Below, piece by piece: positions 1-6,665 of a stretch of 11,451 bases of DNA (position 1 is the first letter of the stretch; every line of letters starts with the position of its first letter). The notes beneath the pieces were generated by a model. It was not told the DNA's origin and ran no database searches. It saw only the letters and a list, made by a program, of their open reading frames with translations. The translations under genes and the position numbers were made by a program. The DNA is from Actinomycetota bacterium (GTDB lineage Bacteria > Actinomycetota > CADDZG01 > JAHWKV01). The DNA lies in contig JAHWKV010000009.1 of NCBI GenBank assembly GCA_019347725.1, positions 1 to 11,451 on the forward strand. The letters run 5' to 3'.

Positions 1-2
1 GG

Positions 3-116
3 ATACTGCGTTATCTACAGACGCAGGACCCGGGAAGCGGGTTCTCCACGCCGTACCCGCGGCAGCAACCGGCAGGCCCGGGCGGCGACACGGCGGGCTG
101 CACGGATCCTAGCTAA
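3..116 (+). CDS. Possible C-terminal end of an unidentified protein
   Basis: The frame beginning at base 3 is open from the window edge to a TAA at 114-116. It would give 37 residues, starting ILRYLQTQD, with a Pro/Gly-rich tail ending in TDPS, and most third positions are G or C. The product would converge tail to tail with the histidine phosphatase. Support is weak because the other two plus frames are also open for most of this short stretch: frame 1 runs to TAG at 127-129 but is improbably arginine-rich, and frame 2 stops at 110-112. No minus-strand gene can be started here without quickly hitting a stop. I do not recognise the family. Confidence 0.25.
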   Translation: MLRYLQTQDPGSGFSTPYPRQQPAGPGGDTAGCTDPS

Positions 117-125
117 AAAGCGGCG

Positions 126-776
126 CTAGAGGGTTTCCAGGGAACCCGTCTCCGCCGGGCCGTCCAGCAGGTGGGCGGCGGCGATGTGGCGCAATCGATC
201 TCCAGCGGTTATTTCAAACCAGTGGCCGGACAGATGGCCGGCACGGGCGGGCTTAAGTCCCACCGAGCGCTCGAGCGTAGAAATCGGCCCCCGGTGGCTT
301 ACCAGTACAGCCGTCTGCGGCTCGCTAGCGGCGGCCTGGCCGGCCGTTTCCTCCAGGATGGCGGCGATGTCGTTAACTGCTCGGCGCACCCGAGCGGTCA
401 GGTCGGTCGGCGTCTCACCTCCCGGAGGGGTCGATAGACGTCCCTGGGCCCGTGCTGCCAGCATGCCGGGCCACCTGCGCTCGATCTCGTCGCGGGTCAG
501 GCCACTCCACTGGCCGACGTCGACCTCTCGTAAACCGGGGTCGGTGACGACCGCGGCCCCCCCCAGCGCTTCGGCGATGATTTCGGCAGTGCGCCTCGCC
601 CGCTGCAGGTCCGAGGAAAAGACTCGATCGATCTTGAACCCGGACAGACGCTCGGCGGCCTCGAGCGCTTGACTCTCGCCTTCGGAAGAAAGCGGGGGAT
701 CGGCCTGGCCCTGCCACCGGCCGAGCGCATTCCATACCGACTGGCCGTGGCGCACGATCAGCAGTTTGGTGGGCAC
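126..776 (-). CDS. Histidine phosphatase family protein (phosphoglycerate mutase-like)
   Basis: Branch-2 histidine phosphatases use a phospho-histidine intermediate to hydrolyse small phosphoesters or transfer phosphate; the substrate cannot be told from sequence. Numbered from the GTG at 776, the protein has 216 residues. The signature LLIVRHGQSVWN puts the nucleophile at His10 beside Arg9. Other active-site elements are an Arg-rich SSDLQRARRT stretch near 54-63, the acidic LREVDVGQWSG with Glu84, and the second histidine at 161 in VLVSHRG. The usual SHGG there reads SHRG, a modest deviation. I chose GTG 776 because it places the signature at the normal distance from the N terminus and because a TATCAT box ends six bases before it, as in a leaderless mRNA. 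A GTG at 812 would add 12 residues and has no ribosome binding site. It probably is a cytoplasmic metabolic phosphatase. It diverges from the P450. Confidence 0.88.
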   Translation of the reverse strand: MPTKLLIVRHGQSVWNALGRWQGQADPPLSSEGESQALEAAERLSGFKIDRVFSSDLQRARRTAEIIAEALGGAAVVTDPGLREVDVGQWSGLTRDEIERRWPGMLAARAQGRLSTPPGGETPTDLTARVRRAVNDIAAILEETAGQAAASEPQTAVLVSHRGPISTLERSVGLKPARAGHLSGHWFEITAGDRLRHIAAAHLLDGPAETGSLETL

Positions 777-782
777 GAGTCG

Positions 783-788
783 ATGATA
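783..788 (-). promoter_or_regulatory. Candidate leaderless -10 box of the histidine phosphatase
   Basis: On the minus strand the hexamer TATCAT (fits actinobacterial TANNNT) is followed by exactly six bases and then the GTG at 776. Transcription would therefore begin at the first base of the start codon. No Shine-Dalgarno sequence lies in front of this GTG. No convincing -35 hexamer is visible. The element lies inside the coding sequence if the longer GTG 812 start were used. Confidence 0.4.
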
Positions 789-821
789 GCCCAACCCTCT
801 TTTAAACTCCACGTAGAACTG

Positions 822-839
822 TTACATTAGATCATGTAA
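822..839. promoter_or_regulatory. Palindromic operator candidate between divergent phosphatase and P450 genes
   Basis: The sequence TTACATTAGATCATGTAA has perfect 6-base arms (TTACAT and ATGTAA) around a 6-base centre, and is A/T-rich in a GC-rich setting. It sits 18 bases before the P450 ATG at 858. It overlaps TANNNT-type boxes in both directions: TACATT at 823-828 for the P450, and TAATGT on the minus strand for the divergent gene. That is the geometry of a repressor site, for instance a TetR- or GntR-type dimer. No regulator gene is in the window, so the factor is unknown. Confidence 0.45.
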
Positions 840-857
840 TTGTTCTGGGAGGGGACC

Positions 858-2224
858 ATGGTTGCGGTTGAGGCGCATAAAGAACACTTGGCTCCGGGCC
901 CGCGCGGCCTGCCGGTGGTGGGGTCGGCACTGGATTTATTGACCGACATACTGGGAACGACTCTGCAGCGAATGCACGACTACGGCGACGTGGTGCGCTA
1001 CGTTGCCGGGCCTCCCGGACCACTGCGGGTTACGGCCTACGGCATCCACGACCCTGAGGGCGTGCAACACGTCCTAGCCTCCGTTGCCGAGAATTACTCC
1101 AAACAGGACGCGACCTACATAGAGCTGCGTGAGCTGGTCGGCAACGGCCTTTTGACCAGTGAGGGTGATACCTGGAAGCGACAAAAGCGTCTCGTGCAGC
1201 CTTTGTTCACTCACAAGCGGGTGGCCCGGTACGCAGACATGATGACCGCCGAATCCTCTGAGCTCCTGGAGCGCTGGGCATCGTTGGGAGGAACCGTAGA
1301 CCTGCACAGCGAGATGACCCGGTTCAGTCTCCGCGTGGTATGTAAAGCGCTGTTCGGTGCCGATGTCGAACAGATCGTACCGGTGCTAAGTCGCAACGTG
1401 CCGTATCTTTCCAAGCGTGCCTTCACGCGCAGCCTTGCGCCGGTGTCTGTTCCGCCGGATTGGCCTACCCCCGGGAACCGAAGGGCTCGCCGGGCCAAGC
1501 AGAGGTTTACGACATCGTCGACCAACTCATCGCCCGGCGCCGGAAGCGCCCGACGGGAGAAGAGGATCTGTTGAGCCTGCTGTTGCAGGCACAGGATCCT
1601 GAAGGCGGGATGGCCCTGGATGACGACGAGGTGCGCGATCAGGCCCTCATCTTCCTGCTTGCGGGACATGAAACGACCGCGACTACGCTGACCTTCACCA
1701 TGCACCTGCTCGGGTTGCATGCTGATGCCCAGCAGCGGGTGCTGGATGAGGTCCGGTCGATCTTGGGCACTCGCACCCCCACCATCGAGGACACCCGTGC
1801 TCTTGAGTACGCCACTATGGTCAAGGAGGCGATGCGCCTGTACCCGGCTGCTTACGCAATTCCGCGCTTGGCGGTCAAGGATGACGAGATAAACGGCTAT
1901 CGAATTCCGGCCGGCAGTGTGGCGGTGTCCAGTCCGTGGGTGACTCACCGTCACCCCAAGTACTGGGACGAGCCGGAGGAATTCGACCCCGACCGCTTTA
2001 CCGCCGAGCGTGAGAAGGCCAGGCCGCGCTACGCCTACTTTCCATTCGGAGGCGGTCCCCGAGCTTGCATCGGTCAGTACTTTTCGATGCTGGAAGCGGT
2101 GATAGTCACGGCCATGTTGGTGCGTGACTACCAGTTCACTGCGGCCAAACAGCAGATCAAGCTTTTCACCGGCATTACGCTTCGTCCTGCCGAGCCGGTG
2201 CTGAGCCGGATAGAGCGTAGGTAG
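858..2224 (+). pseudogene. Cytochrome P450, split by a one-base frameshift near 1499
   Basis: P450s are haem-thiolate monooxygenases; the substrate and redox partners are not evident and no ferredoxin or reductase gene is nearby. The ATG at 858 follows a strong GGGAGGGG ribosome binding site. The first frame gives LAPGPRGLPVVGS, a C-helix WKRQKRL near residue 106 and the family segment WPTPGNRRARRAK, then runs into unrelated sequence and stops at 1574. The frame shifted by one base continues from about 1499 with AEVYDIVDQLIARRR, the I-helix AGHETT (269-274), the ExxR motif EAMR (324-327), DPDRF, and the haem loop FPFGGGPRACIGQ with the ligand Cys404, ending at TAG 2222-2224. Adding one G (AAGCAG to AAGGCAG) joins them into 455 residues, a normal P450 length. 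Read as it stands, the product lacks the haem-binding half. A sequencing or assembly error is as likely as a real mutation, since both halves are otherwise intact. Confidence 0.9.
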
Positions 2225-2235
2225 CGCTTCAGATC

Positions 2236-2269
2236 AGGAGGCGGTGGCGCTATGGCGCCGCCGCTTCCT
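2236..2269. terminator. Strong hairpin between convergent P450 and helicase
   Basis: The left arm AGGAGGCGGTGGCGC (2236-2250) pairs with the right arm GCGCCGCCGCTTCCT (2255-2269) over 15 base pairs, two of them G-U when read on the plus strand, with a TATG loop. It begins 11 bases after the P450 stop, and its right arm encodes the last residues of the helicase, so it can serve transcripts from both sides. There is no T-run on either side, which is common for hairpin terminators in high-GC Gram-positives. Confidence 0.7.
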
Positions 2270-5012
2270 CCAACACCGCCAGGATCTCGTCTCCAAAGCT
2301 TTGCAGCTTGGCCGGTCCGATGCCCCGGATACGGGCCAGATCGTCCAGAGTGCTGCACCCGGACCCCGCGATTTCCTCGAGAGTCTTGTCGTGCATGATC
2401 GTATACGCGGGCTTGCCGGTTGAACGGGCCCTTTCAAGGCGCCAGCGCCTGAGCAGGTCGGCGGCGGCGGCTGCCTCGGCCGTGGGCGTTGCGGTCGCCG
2501 TTTGCGAAGCAGGTCTTGTGGTTGCTCCTTCAATTTCCGCCGGCTCCCGGACCGCCGGCTGAACCCATTCGACTTTCATCTCTTCCAGAAATATCGACGG
2601 TGGCGATCCTGCTGTTACCGTGACCGACTTGCAGCCGCGGGTAAGGGCGACGTGAAACACCCGTCGCTCCTCCTCCCGGTCGGTGGCCAGGCGGTGGGGC
2701 AAAAGCCCCGCCGTTGCGTCGTGGACTATGACGTGGGCCCACTCCCGGCCCTTGACGGCGTGGATGCTGGCCAGGGTAACCCCATGGGGATCTCCCGGGG
2801 CGCTCAACCCCTCCCGCAGCCACCGCTCGAAGTCCTCTGCACGCGTATGCAGCTTGCCCACGGCGATGAGGATGTCGAGGTCGTCGGTCTGGGGCGAGCG
2901 ATCCAGGCGACGGCGCTGGCCATCCAGCGCCTGCATCGCCTCGGCCAGGCCGACACGGTCGCGCAAAGCTCGCAGAACCTGGTCCGTGCTGGCCCCTGCG
3001 GCCACGCTTGCCAGCATCTCAATGTCGTCGGTAAACGAGTGGACCTTCACGGAGTCGCGATCGGAGAGGCGATCCGCCAGAGAGCGAAGGACGGAGGTGG
3101 TTCGCTGCTCCGCCATCCACTCGATAACCTTCGGCGACAGGGCGCGGGGCGGCCGCCGCGCGGTTAAAGCTATGTCCTTGGCGTTTAGCCGACTCGGGCC
3201 GGCGGCTATGCGAAGCCAACCCAGGGCAGCTCGCACGCCGGTGCGCTCCAAGAAGCCGGCCCCAACTGCCTGGTTGACGGGCACGCCTTCGGATGCGAGC
3301 AGCAGCTGCACCGGCGCCAGTGAGTTGTTGACTCGCGTCAACACGGCCAGATCCGTGGGTTCGGCGCCCCGCTTCAGCAGGGTCAGGGCGGTGTCCACCG
3401 TGGAGGAAACAGGATCATCGCTTTGCCGTACTTGTAGGGACGATGCGGAAGCGGCTGCGGCCGGCGGGGAGGTGATGTGTTTGTCGACGCGCCGCCGGTT
3501 GTGGGTCAGCAAAACGCGCGCCGCGTTGACGACTTCTCTCGGGCAGCGGTAGTTGACGCTAAGCGCGTGGCTGCCGGAGCCCGGAAAAAACTGGGTGTAA
3601 TTGATCAGCCAGTCGGGCGTGGCGCCTGCATACCCGTAGATAGTCTGGTCGTCATCGCCGACTCCGAATACTGTGCCGGAGGGACCCGCCAGCAACCGGA
3701 TGAGCAGCAGATGGGCGGGGGTAAGGTCCTGGAATTCGTCCACCAGCATGATCCCGCAGGATCGGCGTGCCCGGTAGCGAGCCGAGGGATCGCTCAACAG
3801 TATCTCGATGGCCCGGTAAATCTGTTCGTCGAAATCCACCACCCCTCGAACGGCCAGGGCCCGGCGGTAGGAATCGAAGATCTCCGGCAAGCCCTGGACG
3901 TCGCCCGCAAAATCGGCTTCCACCTCGGCCGGAGCGCGAAGGCCCAGGCGTATCAAGGAGAAAGCCTCCAACCACGCCGCCGCAGGGTCTGCGTTGGCCC
4001 GGCGCCCAAGTTTGACCAGTGAATCGAGGATCGAGCGGACGCTGCGCTCGTCGATGGTTTCGACGGTCCGGCTCTCTCCGAACCGGCCCGATCCGCTCAC
4101 CACGGCGAGCCCGAGAGCGTTAAGGGACCGTATTTGTAGACCCTGTAGGTCTCCAGTGCGGTCCTTCATCTGCTCGGCCGCGCGCTTATTGAAGGCCACC
4201 AGACACAGGGCCTGAGACGGGATCTTCCACGCCTTCAGCAGGTGGCGAGCCCGTTCGGTGAGAACCCGGGTCTTGCCCGAGCCCGCAGGAGCGATGATCC
4301 GTACGGTGCCGTCGGCGTGAACGACGGCAGCCCGTTGGTCCTCGGCAAGCTCGGCGTTGGTCAGGTTGGTGCCAAACGGGATCAGCGAAGAGTGCTCCAG
4401 CGCCACCCGATGCAGTACCGGCGCAGAGGACTTGGCCGTGGGTTGGGGCGCCAAATACCGCAGCGGTCCGCCGTCGCAATACGCGGGCCGGCCGTCCGGC
4501 AGGATCACGTCGGCCGGGCCCCCCGGCGTGGCGCCGAGCCGCACAGCCCGATTGGTAAGTGCCCACCCGAGCCCTTCGCCGCTGCGGGCATCCAGGCAGT
4601 TGCCAAGCACCGTCCGCAGCTGTTCTCCGGGAAAGGTAAAAGCGGGGGTAAGAGACCAGGGCGGCTCTGGAAAAGTTTCCTGGCTCGTCTCCGACCACTC
4701 GCCCTGTAACTCCACCACAACCGGCTGGCGCTCGAAGTGGCATCGCACCAGGTCTTCTAGTTGCTCGGGCAGGGAGCCGGGACCGCCCAGGCGAATCCGG
4801 GGACAGCTTGCCCACGGCTCGGGCGCCGGCTGGCCGGGGGAAACAATCACACCCCGCCCCAAGGCGGGCGCCGGCCGGCCCGTACCGCCCTGGACGGAAG
4901 TACCGGCAGGCTGCGTGGAGGGCGACGGCGCTCCGGTCGACTGCCAGCAGGCCCGGACGCTGGCGACGTCGGTATGCGTACTGCCGCAATGGGCGCATTG
5001 AATGTTTGGCAT
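2250..5012 (-). CDS. UvrD/Rep-family ATP-dependent DNA helicase with HRDC domain
   Basis: A superfamily 1A DNA helicase, expected to unwind DNA 3' to 5' in repair or recombination. Numbered from the ATG at 5012 it has 920 residues. The N terminus holds CAHCGSTHTD and a later Cys (C6, C9, H13, C22), a possible small zinc-binding module. Residues ~25-220 match nothing I recognise. The motor is complete: Q-motif Gln near 226, Walker A APAGSGKT (241-248), DEFQD (425-429), GDDDQTIYGY (452-461), NYRCP (487-491), motif V TLASIHAVKGREW (from 746) and motif VI VFHVALTRG (785-793). A Thr/Ala-rich linker leads to an HRDC domain (about 850-915, LLRRWRLERA to GIGPAKLQSFGDEIL). Mycobacterial UvrD2 also pairs a UvrD motor with an HRDC domain, but its tetracysteine segment is C-terminal, so the layout here differs. 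A TTG at 5027 would add five residues; neither start has a strong ribosome site, with only GGAA before the ATG. Confidence 0.93.
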   Translation of the reverse strand: MPNIQCAHCGSTHTDVASVRACWQSTGAPSPSTQPAGTSVQGGTGRPAPALGRGVIVSPGQPAPEPWASCPRIRLGGPGSLPEQLEDLVRCHFERQPVVVELQGEWSETSQETFPEPPWSLTPAFTFPGEQLRTVLGNCLDARSGEGLGWALTNRAVRLGATPGGPADVILPDGRPAYCDGGPLRYLAPQPTAKSSAPVLHRVALEHSSLIPFGTNLTNAELAEDQRAAVVHADGTVRIIAPAGSGKTRVLTERARHLLKAWKIPSQALCLVAFNKRAAEQMKDRTGDLQGLQIRSLNALGLAVVSGSGRFGESRTVETIDERSVRSILDSLVKLGRRANADPAAAWLEAFSLIRLGLRAPAEVEADFAGDVQGLPEIFDSYRRALAVRGVVDFDEQIYRAIEILLSDPSARYRARRSCGIMLVDEFQDLTPAHLLLIRLLAGPSGTVFGVGDDDQTIYGYAGATPDWLINYTQFFPGSGSHALSVNYRCPREVVNAARVLLTHNRRRVDKHITSPPAAAASASSLQVRQSDDPVSSTVDTALTLLKRGAEPTDLAVLTRVNNSLAPVQLLLASEGVPVNQAVGAGFLERTGVRAALGWLRIAAGPSRLNAKDIALTARRPPRALSPKVIEWMAEQRTTSVLRSLADRLSDRDSVKVHSFTDDIEMLASVAAGASTDQVLRALRDRVGLAEAMQALDGQRRRLDRSPQTDDLDILIAVGKLHTRAEDFERWLREGLSAPGDPHGVTLASIHAVKGREWAHVIVHDATAGLLPHRLATDREEERRVFHVALTRGCKSVTVTAGSPPSIFLEEMKVEWVQPAVREPAEIEGATTRPASQTATATPTAEAAAAADLLRRWRLERARSTGKPAYTIMHDKTLEEIAGSGCSTLDDLARIRGIGPAKLQSFGDEILAVLEEAAAP

Positions 5013-5048
5013 CAACTGGTTCCGCAACGGCCTGGGCGCATAACGCTG

Positions 5049-5071
5049 AGGATACCGAGCCGCGGTGACAC
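5049..5071 (-). promoter_or_regulatory. Candidate DNA-damage (PafBC-type) promoter of the helicase
   Basis: On the minus strand GTGTCACCG is followed by exactly 8 bases and then TATCCT. The known actinobacterial RecA-independent damage promoter is TTGTCRGTG-N8-TANNNT. Six of nine positions of the first element match, including the TGTCA core, and both the spacing and the TANNNT box fit. Transcription would start near 5042, some 30 bases before the ATG. The match is partial, so damage control is an inference. Confidence 0.35.
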
Positions 5072-5079
5072 GGGTGTCA
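5066..5079. promoter_or_regulatory. Inverted repeat TGACAC-GG-GTGTCA upstream of the helicase
   Basis: Two perfect 6-base arms surround a GG centre. The repeat overlaps the -35-like element of the candidate helicase promoter, so it could bind a dimeric regulator or merely reflect the TGTCA core of that promoter. No matching second copy was noticed elsewhere in the window. Confidence 0.35.
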
Positions 5080-5310
5080 GTTCGCAGCGTCAGCGCAACC
5101 TATCGGCCGTAAGACCGCACCCAGACTCAGCACCGATGCTCGGGCTTTTGCCGGGTCCTTTGCCGACCAACCGAATCTTCTTAAGTAGGAAAACCGCCTC
5201 GTTGCCGAAGAGTCCATTCAATAAGTCATGAGATTTGGTGAAACATGACACAAGGGTGAAGGCGAGACGGGCGGTGTTAGGGTGACGCTTCTTGCCGGTG
5301 TCGCACGTAA
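5080..5310. other. Intergenic stretch between divergent helicase and OsmC genes
   Basis: This stretch is non-coding by my reading: plus-strand ATGs at 5228 and 5245 hit stops within a few codons. A TAGGGT hexamer at 5278-5283 could be the -10 box of the OsmC gene, with no convincing -35. GGTGA recurs three times between about 5237 and 5285 (GGTGAAACATGACA, GGTGAAGGCGAGAC, GGTGACGC), possibly degenerate factor sites. No stable long hairpin or RNA gene is recognisable. Confidence 0.4.
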
Positions 5311-5324
5311 AAGGAGGGTTGCTA

Positions 5325-5753
5325 ATGGCAGATCGGACCGCCTTCGCAATTTGGAACGGGGGCTTATTGGACGGCAGCGGGCGCGTGTCGCTGGACTCCT
5401 CCGGACTGGGAACCTTCGACGTATCGTGGCCGCGCCGGGCAGAAGAGCCCGAGGGGGCCACAAGCCCCGAAGAGCTGCTGGCTGCCGCATACGCATCGTG
5501 TTACTGCATGGCTCTGTCCAAGGCGGTTGTCGACGCCGGGGGCAGCGACGCGCATTTTGATGCATCCGCAACGGTAACGCTGGTACCGGGTACCGGGATC
5601 ACCAAGGTGGCCCTAAAGGTGCGCGCTACCGTTGAAGGCATGGACGCGGACGGCTTTGCGGCCGCATCCGAAGCCGCCAGCCAGGGTTGTCCTGTCGCGG
5701 GGCTTTTCAAAGGCGGTTCGGCGGAGCTGGCACTGGACGCGGCCCTGGCGTAA
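5325..5753 (+). CDS. OsmC/Ohr family peroxiredoxin-like protein
   Basis: OsmC/Ohr proteins reduce organic hydroperoxides with a pair of cysteines and work as intertwined dimers in the cytoplasm. The 142-residue product matches the usual length. It has the N-terminal WNGGLLDGSGRVS strand pair with Arg20, the signature TSPEELLAAAYASCYCMALS with the peroxidatic Cys59 and nearby Glu49/Glu50, and the resolving Cys122 in SQGCPVAGL. The sequence pattern is nearer OsmC than Ohr. An extra Cys61 makes a CxC at the active site, where most relatives have Ser or Ala. The ATG at 5325 follows a textbook AAGGAGGG at 5311-5318; an upstream in-frame start at 5292 is ignored for that reason. It stands first in a plus-strand run but 96 bases before the next gene, so it may be transcribed alone. 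Confidence 0.92.
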   Translation: MADRTAFAIWNGGLLDGSGRVSLDSSGLGTFDVSWPRRAEEPEGATSPEELLAAAYASCYCMALSKAVVDAGGSDAHFDASATVTLVPGTGITKVALKVRATVEGMDADGFAAASEAASQGCPVAGLFKGGSAELALDAALA

Positions 5754-5771
5754 TCGCAGAATCGACCGAAG

Positions 5772-5802
5772 TTGCAGTCCCGGCGTCTCTTGGGAGTAGC
5801 AT
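5772..5802 (+). promoter_or_regulatory. Possible promoter of the first Calx-beta-like gene
   Basis: TTGCAG at 5772-5777 and TAGCAT at 5797-5802 resemble -35 and -10 boxes, but the 19-base spacer is long. Transcription would begin near 5809 and leave a leader of about 40 bases containing the AGGGGAG ribosome site. It is the only promoter-like pair I see in the 96-base gap. Confidence 0.25.
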
Positions 5803-5849
5803 TCGGCTTGCAAACCTCGCTCATTGACGATGTCCCCAGGGGAGTTCGA

Positions 5850-6599
5850 ATGCATAAAGCTCGTTTGCGGTTGCTGGTGGTGGTGGCCCTGGTCGCGACG
5901 ACGTTGACGTTGGGCACATCGGCGGCGTTTGCGTCGTGTCATCGCTTCAGCGTCGAGGCCTCTCCCGAGCGGGCGTTCGAAGGCGACACCGTCACCGTGA
6001 CCGTCAGCCGGTTGAGCGCCTCGAGCGACTCATCGGTGGTCGTTTCGACGGTCCCGGGTTCTGCGACGGCCGCCGACTTCTCGGGTATTGAGCAGCGCTT
6101 GAGCTTTGCGGGCACCGAACGGGAGAAGACCGCCGAGGTGCAGATCGTCGACGACCCACAGCGGGAGGCCACCGAGTCGTTCTTTATCCGGCTGAGCAGC
6201 CCGGAGGGCTGCTCGGAAGGACCGGCCTTCATCCTTCCGGGGGACCTCGAGGTCACCATTATCGCCAGCGACCAAACCCCGGCTCCGCCTCCGCCGCCCG
6301 AGCCTGAGCCCGAGCCTGAGCCCGAACCGGAACCTGAACCGGAACCTGAACCCGAGTCCGAGCCCGAACCCAGCCCCTCTCCCGAGCCTGAGCCCAGCCC
6401 CTCTCCCGAGCCGGACGACTCCGAAGCCGGCCCGGGGCCTGATGATGACGGTGAGTCGGATGCTCTGGCTGCAGGAGGCGACGATGAGCTTCCCAGTGTG
6501 CCTTTGTGGGCCTTTCTCGGCTTGGGTGGTGCGGTCTTGTTGACTGCGTTGTGGGTTTACCTGCAGCTTGGGCGACCGCACCCGCCGCCCGCGCCTTAG
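5850..6599 (+). CDS. Secreted, membrane-anchored Calx-beta-like protein with Pro-Glu stalk
   Basis: Predicted surface protein of 249 residues. A signal peptide (MHKARLRLL, then a hydrophobic run) ends at AFA (26-28) just before Ser29-Cys30. Residues 30-140 form one Calx-beta-like domain: FEGDTVTVTVSR, a DFSG near 77, SFAGTEREK, then an acidic DDPQREATESFFIRLSSPEG segment. In this family such acidic residues bind calcium. The domain is bracketed by the only two cysteines, Cys30 and Cys121, suggesting a disulfide in the oxidising exterior. A Pro-Glu stalk (150-188), an acidic linker and one membrane segment (about 217-239) follow, with a short proline-rich tail and no LPXTG sorting signal. The ATG at 5850 follows AGGGGAG at 5838-5844; an in-frame start at 5772 would bury the signal peptide. 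It is a paralogue of the gene at 7409. The function is unknown; adhesion or surface scaffolding is a guess. Confidence 0.85.
   Translation: MHKARLRLLVVVALVATTLTLGTSAAFASCHRFSVEASPERAFEGDTVTVTVSRLSASSDSSVVVSTVPGSATAADFSGIEQRLSFAGTEREKTAEVQIVDDPQREATESFFIRLSSPEGCSEGPAFILPGDLEVTIIASDQTPAPPPPPEPEPEPEPEPEPEPEPEPESEPEPSPSPEPEPSPSPEPDDSEAGPGPDDDGESDALAAGGDDELPSVPLWAFLGLGGAVLLTALWVYLQLGRPHPPPAP
6300..6413 (+). repeat. In-gene Glu-Pro hexanucleotide repeat encoding a stalk
   Basis: Tandem GAGCCY/GAACCK hexamers encode about ten Glu-Pro units. They are followed by two copies of a longer unit encoding EPEPSPSP (CAGCCCCTCTCCC occurs twice, 24 bases apart). Synonymous codons vary between units, so the tract is not freshly expanded, but the hexamer period could allow length changes that keep the frame. 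Extended Pro-Glu tracts form stiff rods, as in other wall-spanning surface proteins. Confidence 0.85.
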
Positions 6600-6665
6600 T
6601 CCCACCGGCGCTGATCTCCTACGACCCGTCTCCATTAGCCCGGCGATGACGCAGAATGGGACTCT

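Noticed and set aside
1..129. Arg-rich reading frame 1 ending at TAG 127-129
   Set aside because: Its composition (nearly one-third Arg) looks like an out-of-frame reading of GC-rich DNA; frame 3 is the better, though still weak, candidate.
1490..1510. Programmed ribosomal frameshift in the P450
   Set aside because: No slippery heptamer or following strong pseudoknot-like structure is visible, and P450s are not known to use one; a single-base loss is simpler.
1211..1954. Minus-strand open frame of 247 codons across the P450
   Set aside because: It is antisense to conserved P450 motifs, including the I-helix, and its translation resembles no family.
2502..5001. Long plus-strand open frames opposite the helicase (for example 2683-3552 and 4357-5001)
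   Set aside because: They are antisense to a gene with complete helicase motifs, have no ribosome sites, and give Arg/Ser/Ala-rich sequence typical of GC-rich shadow frames.
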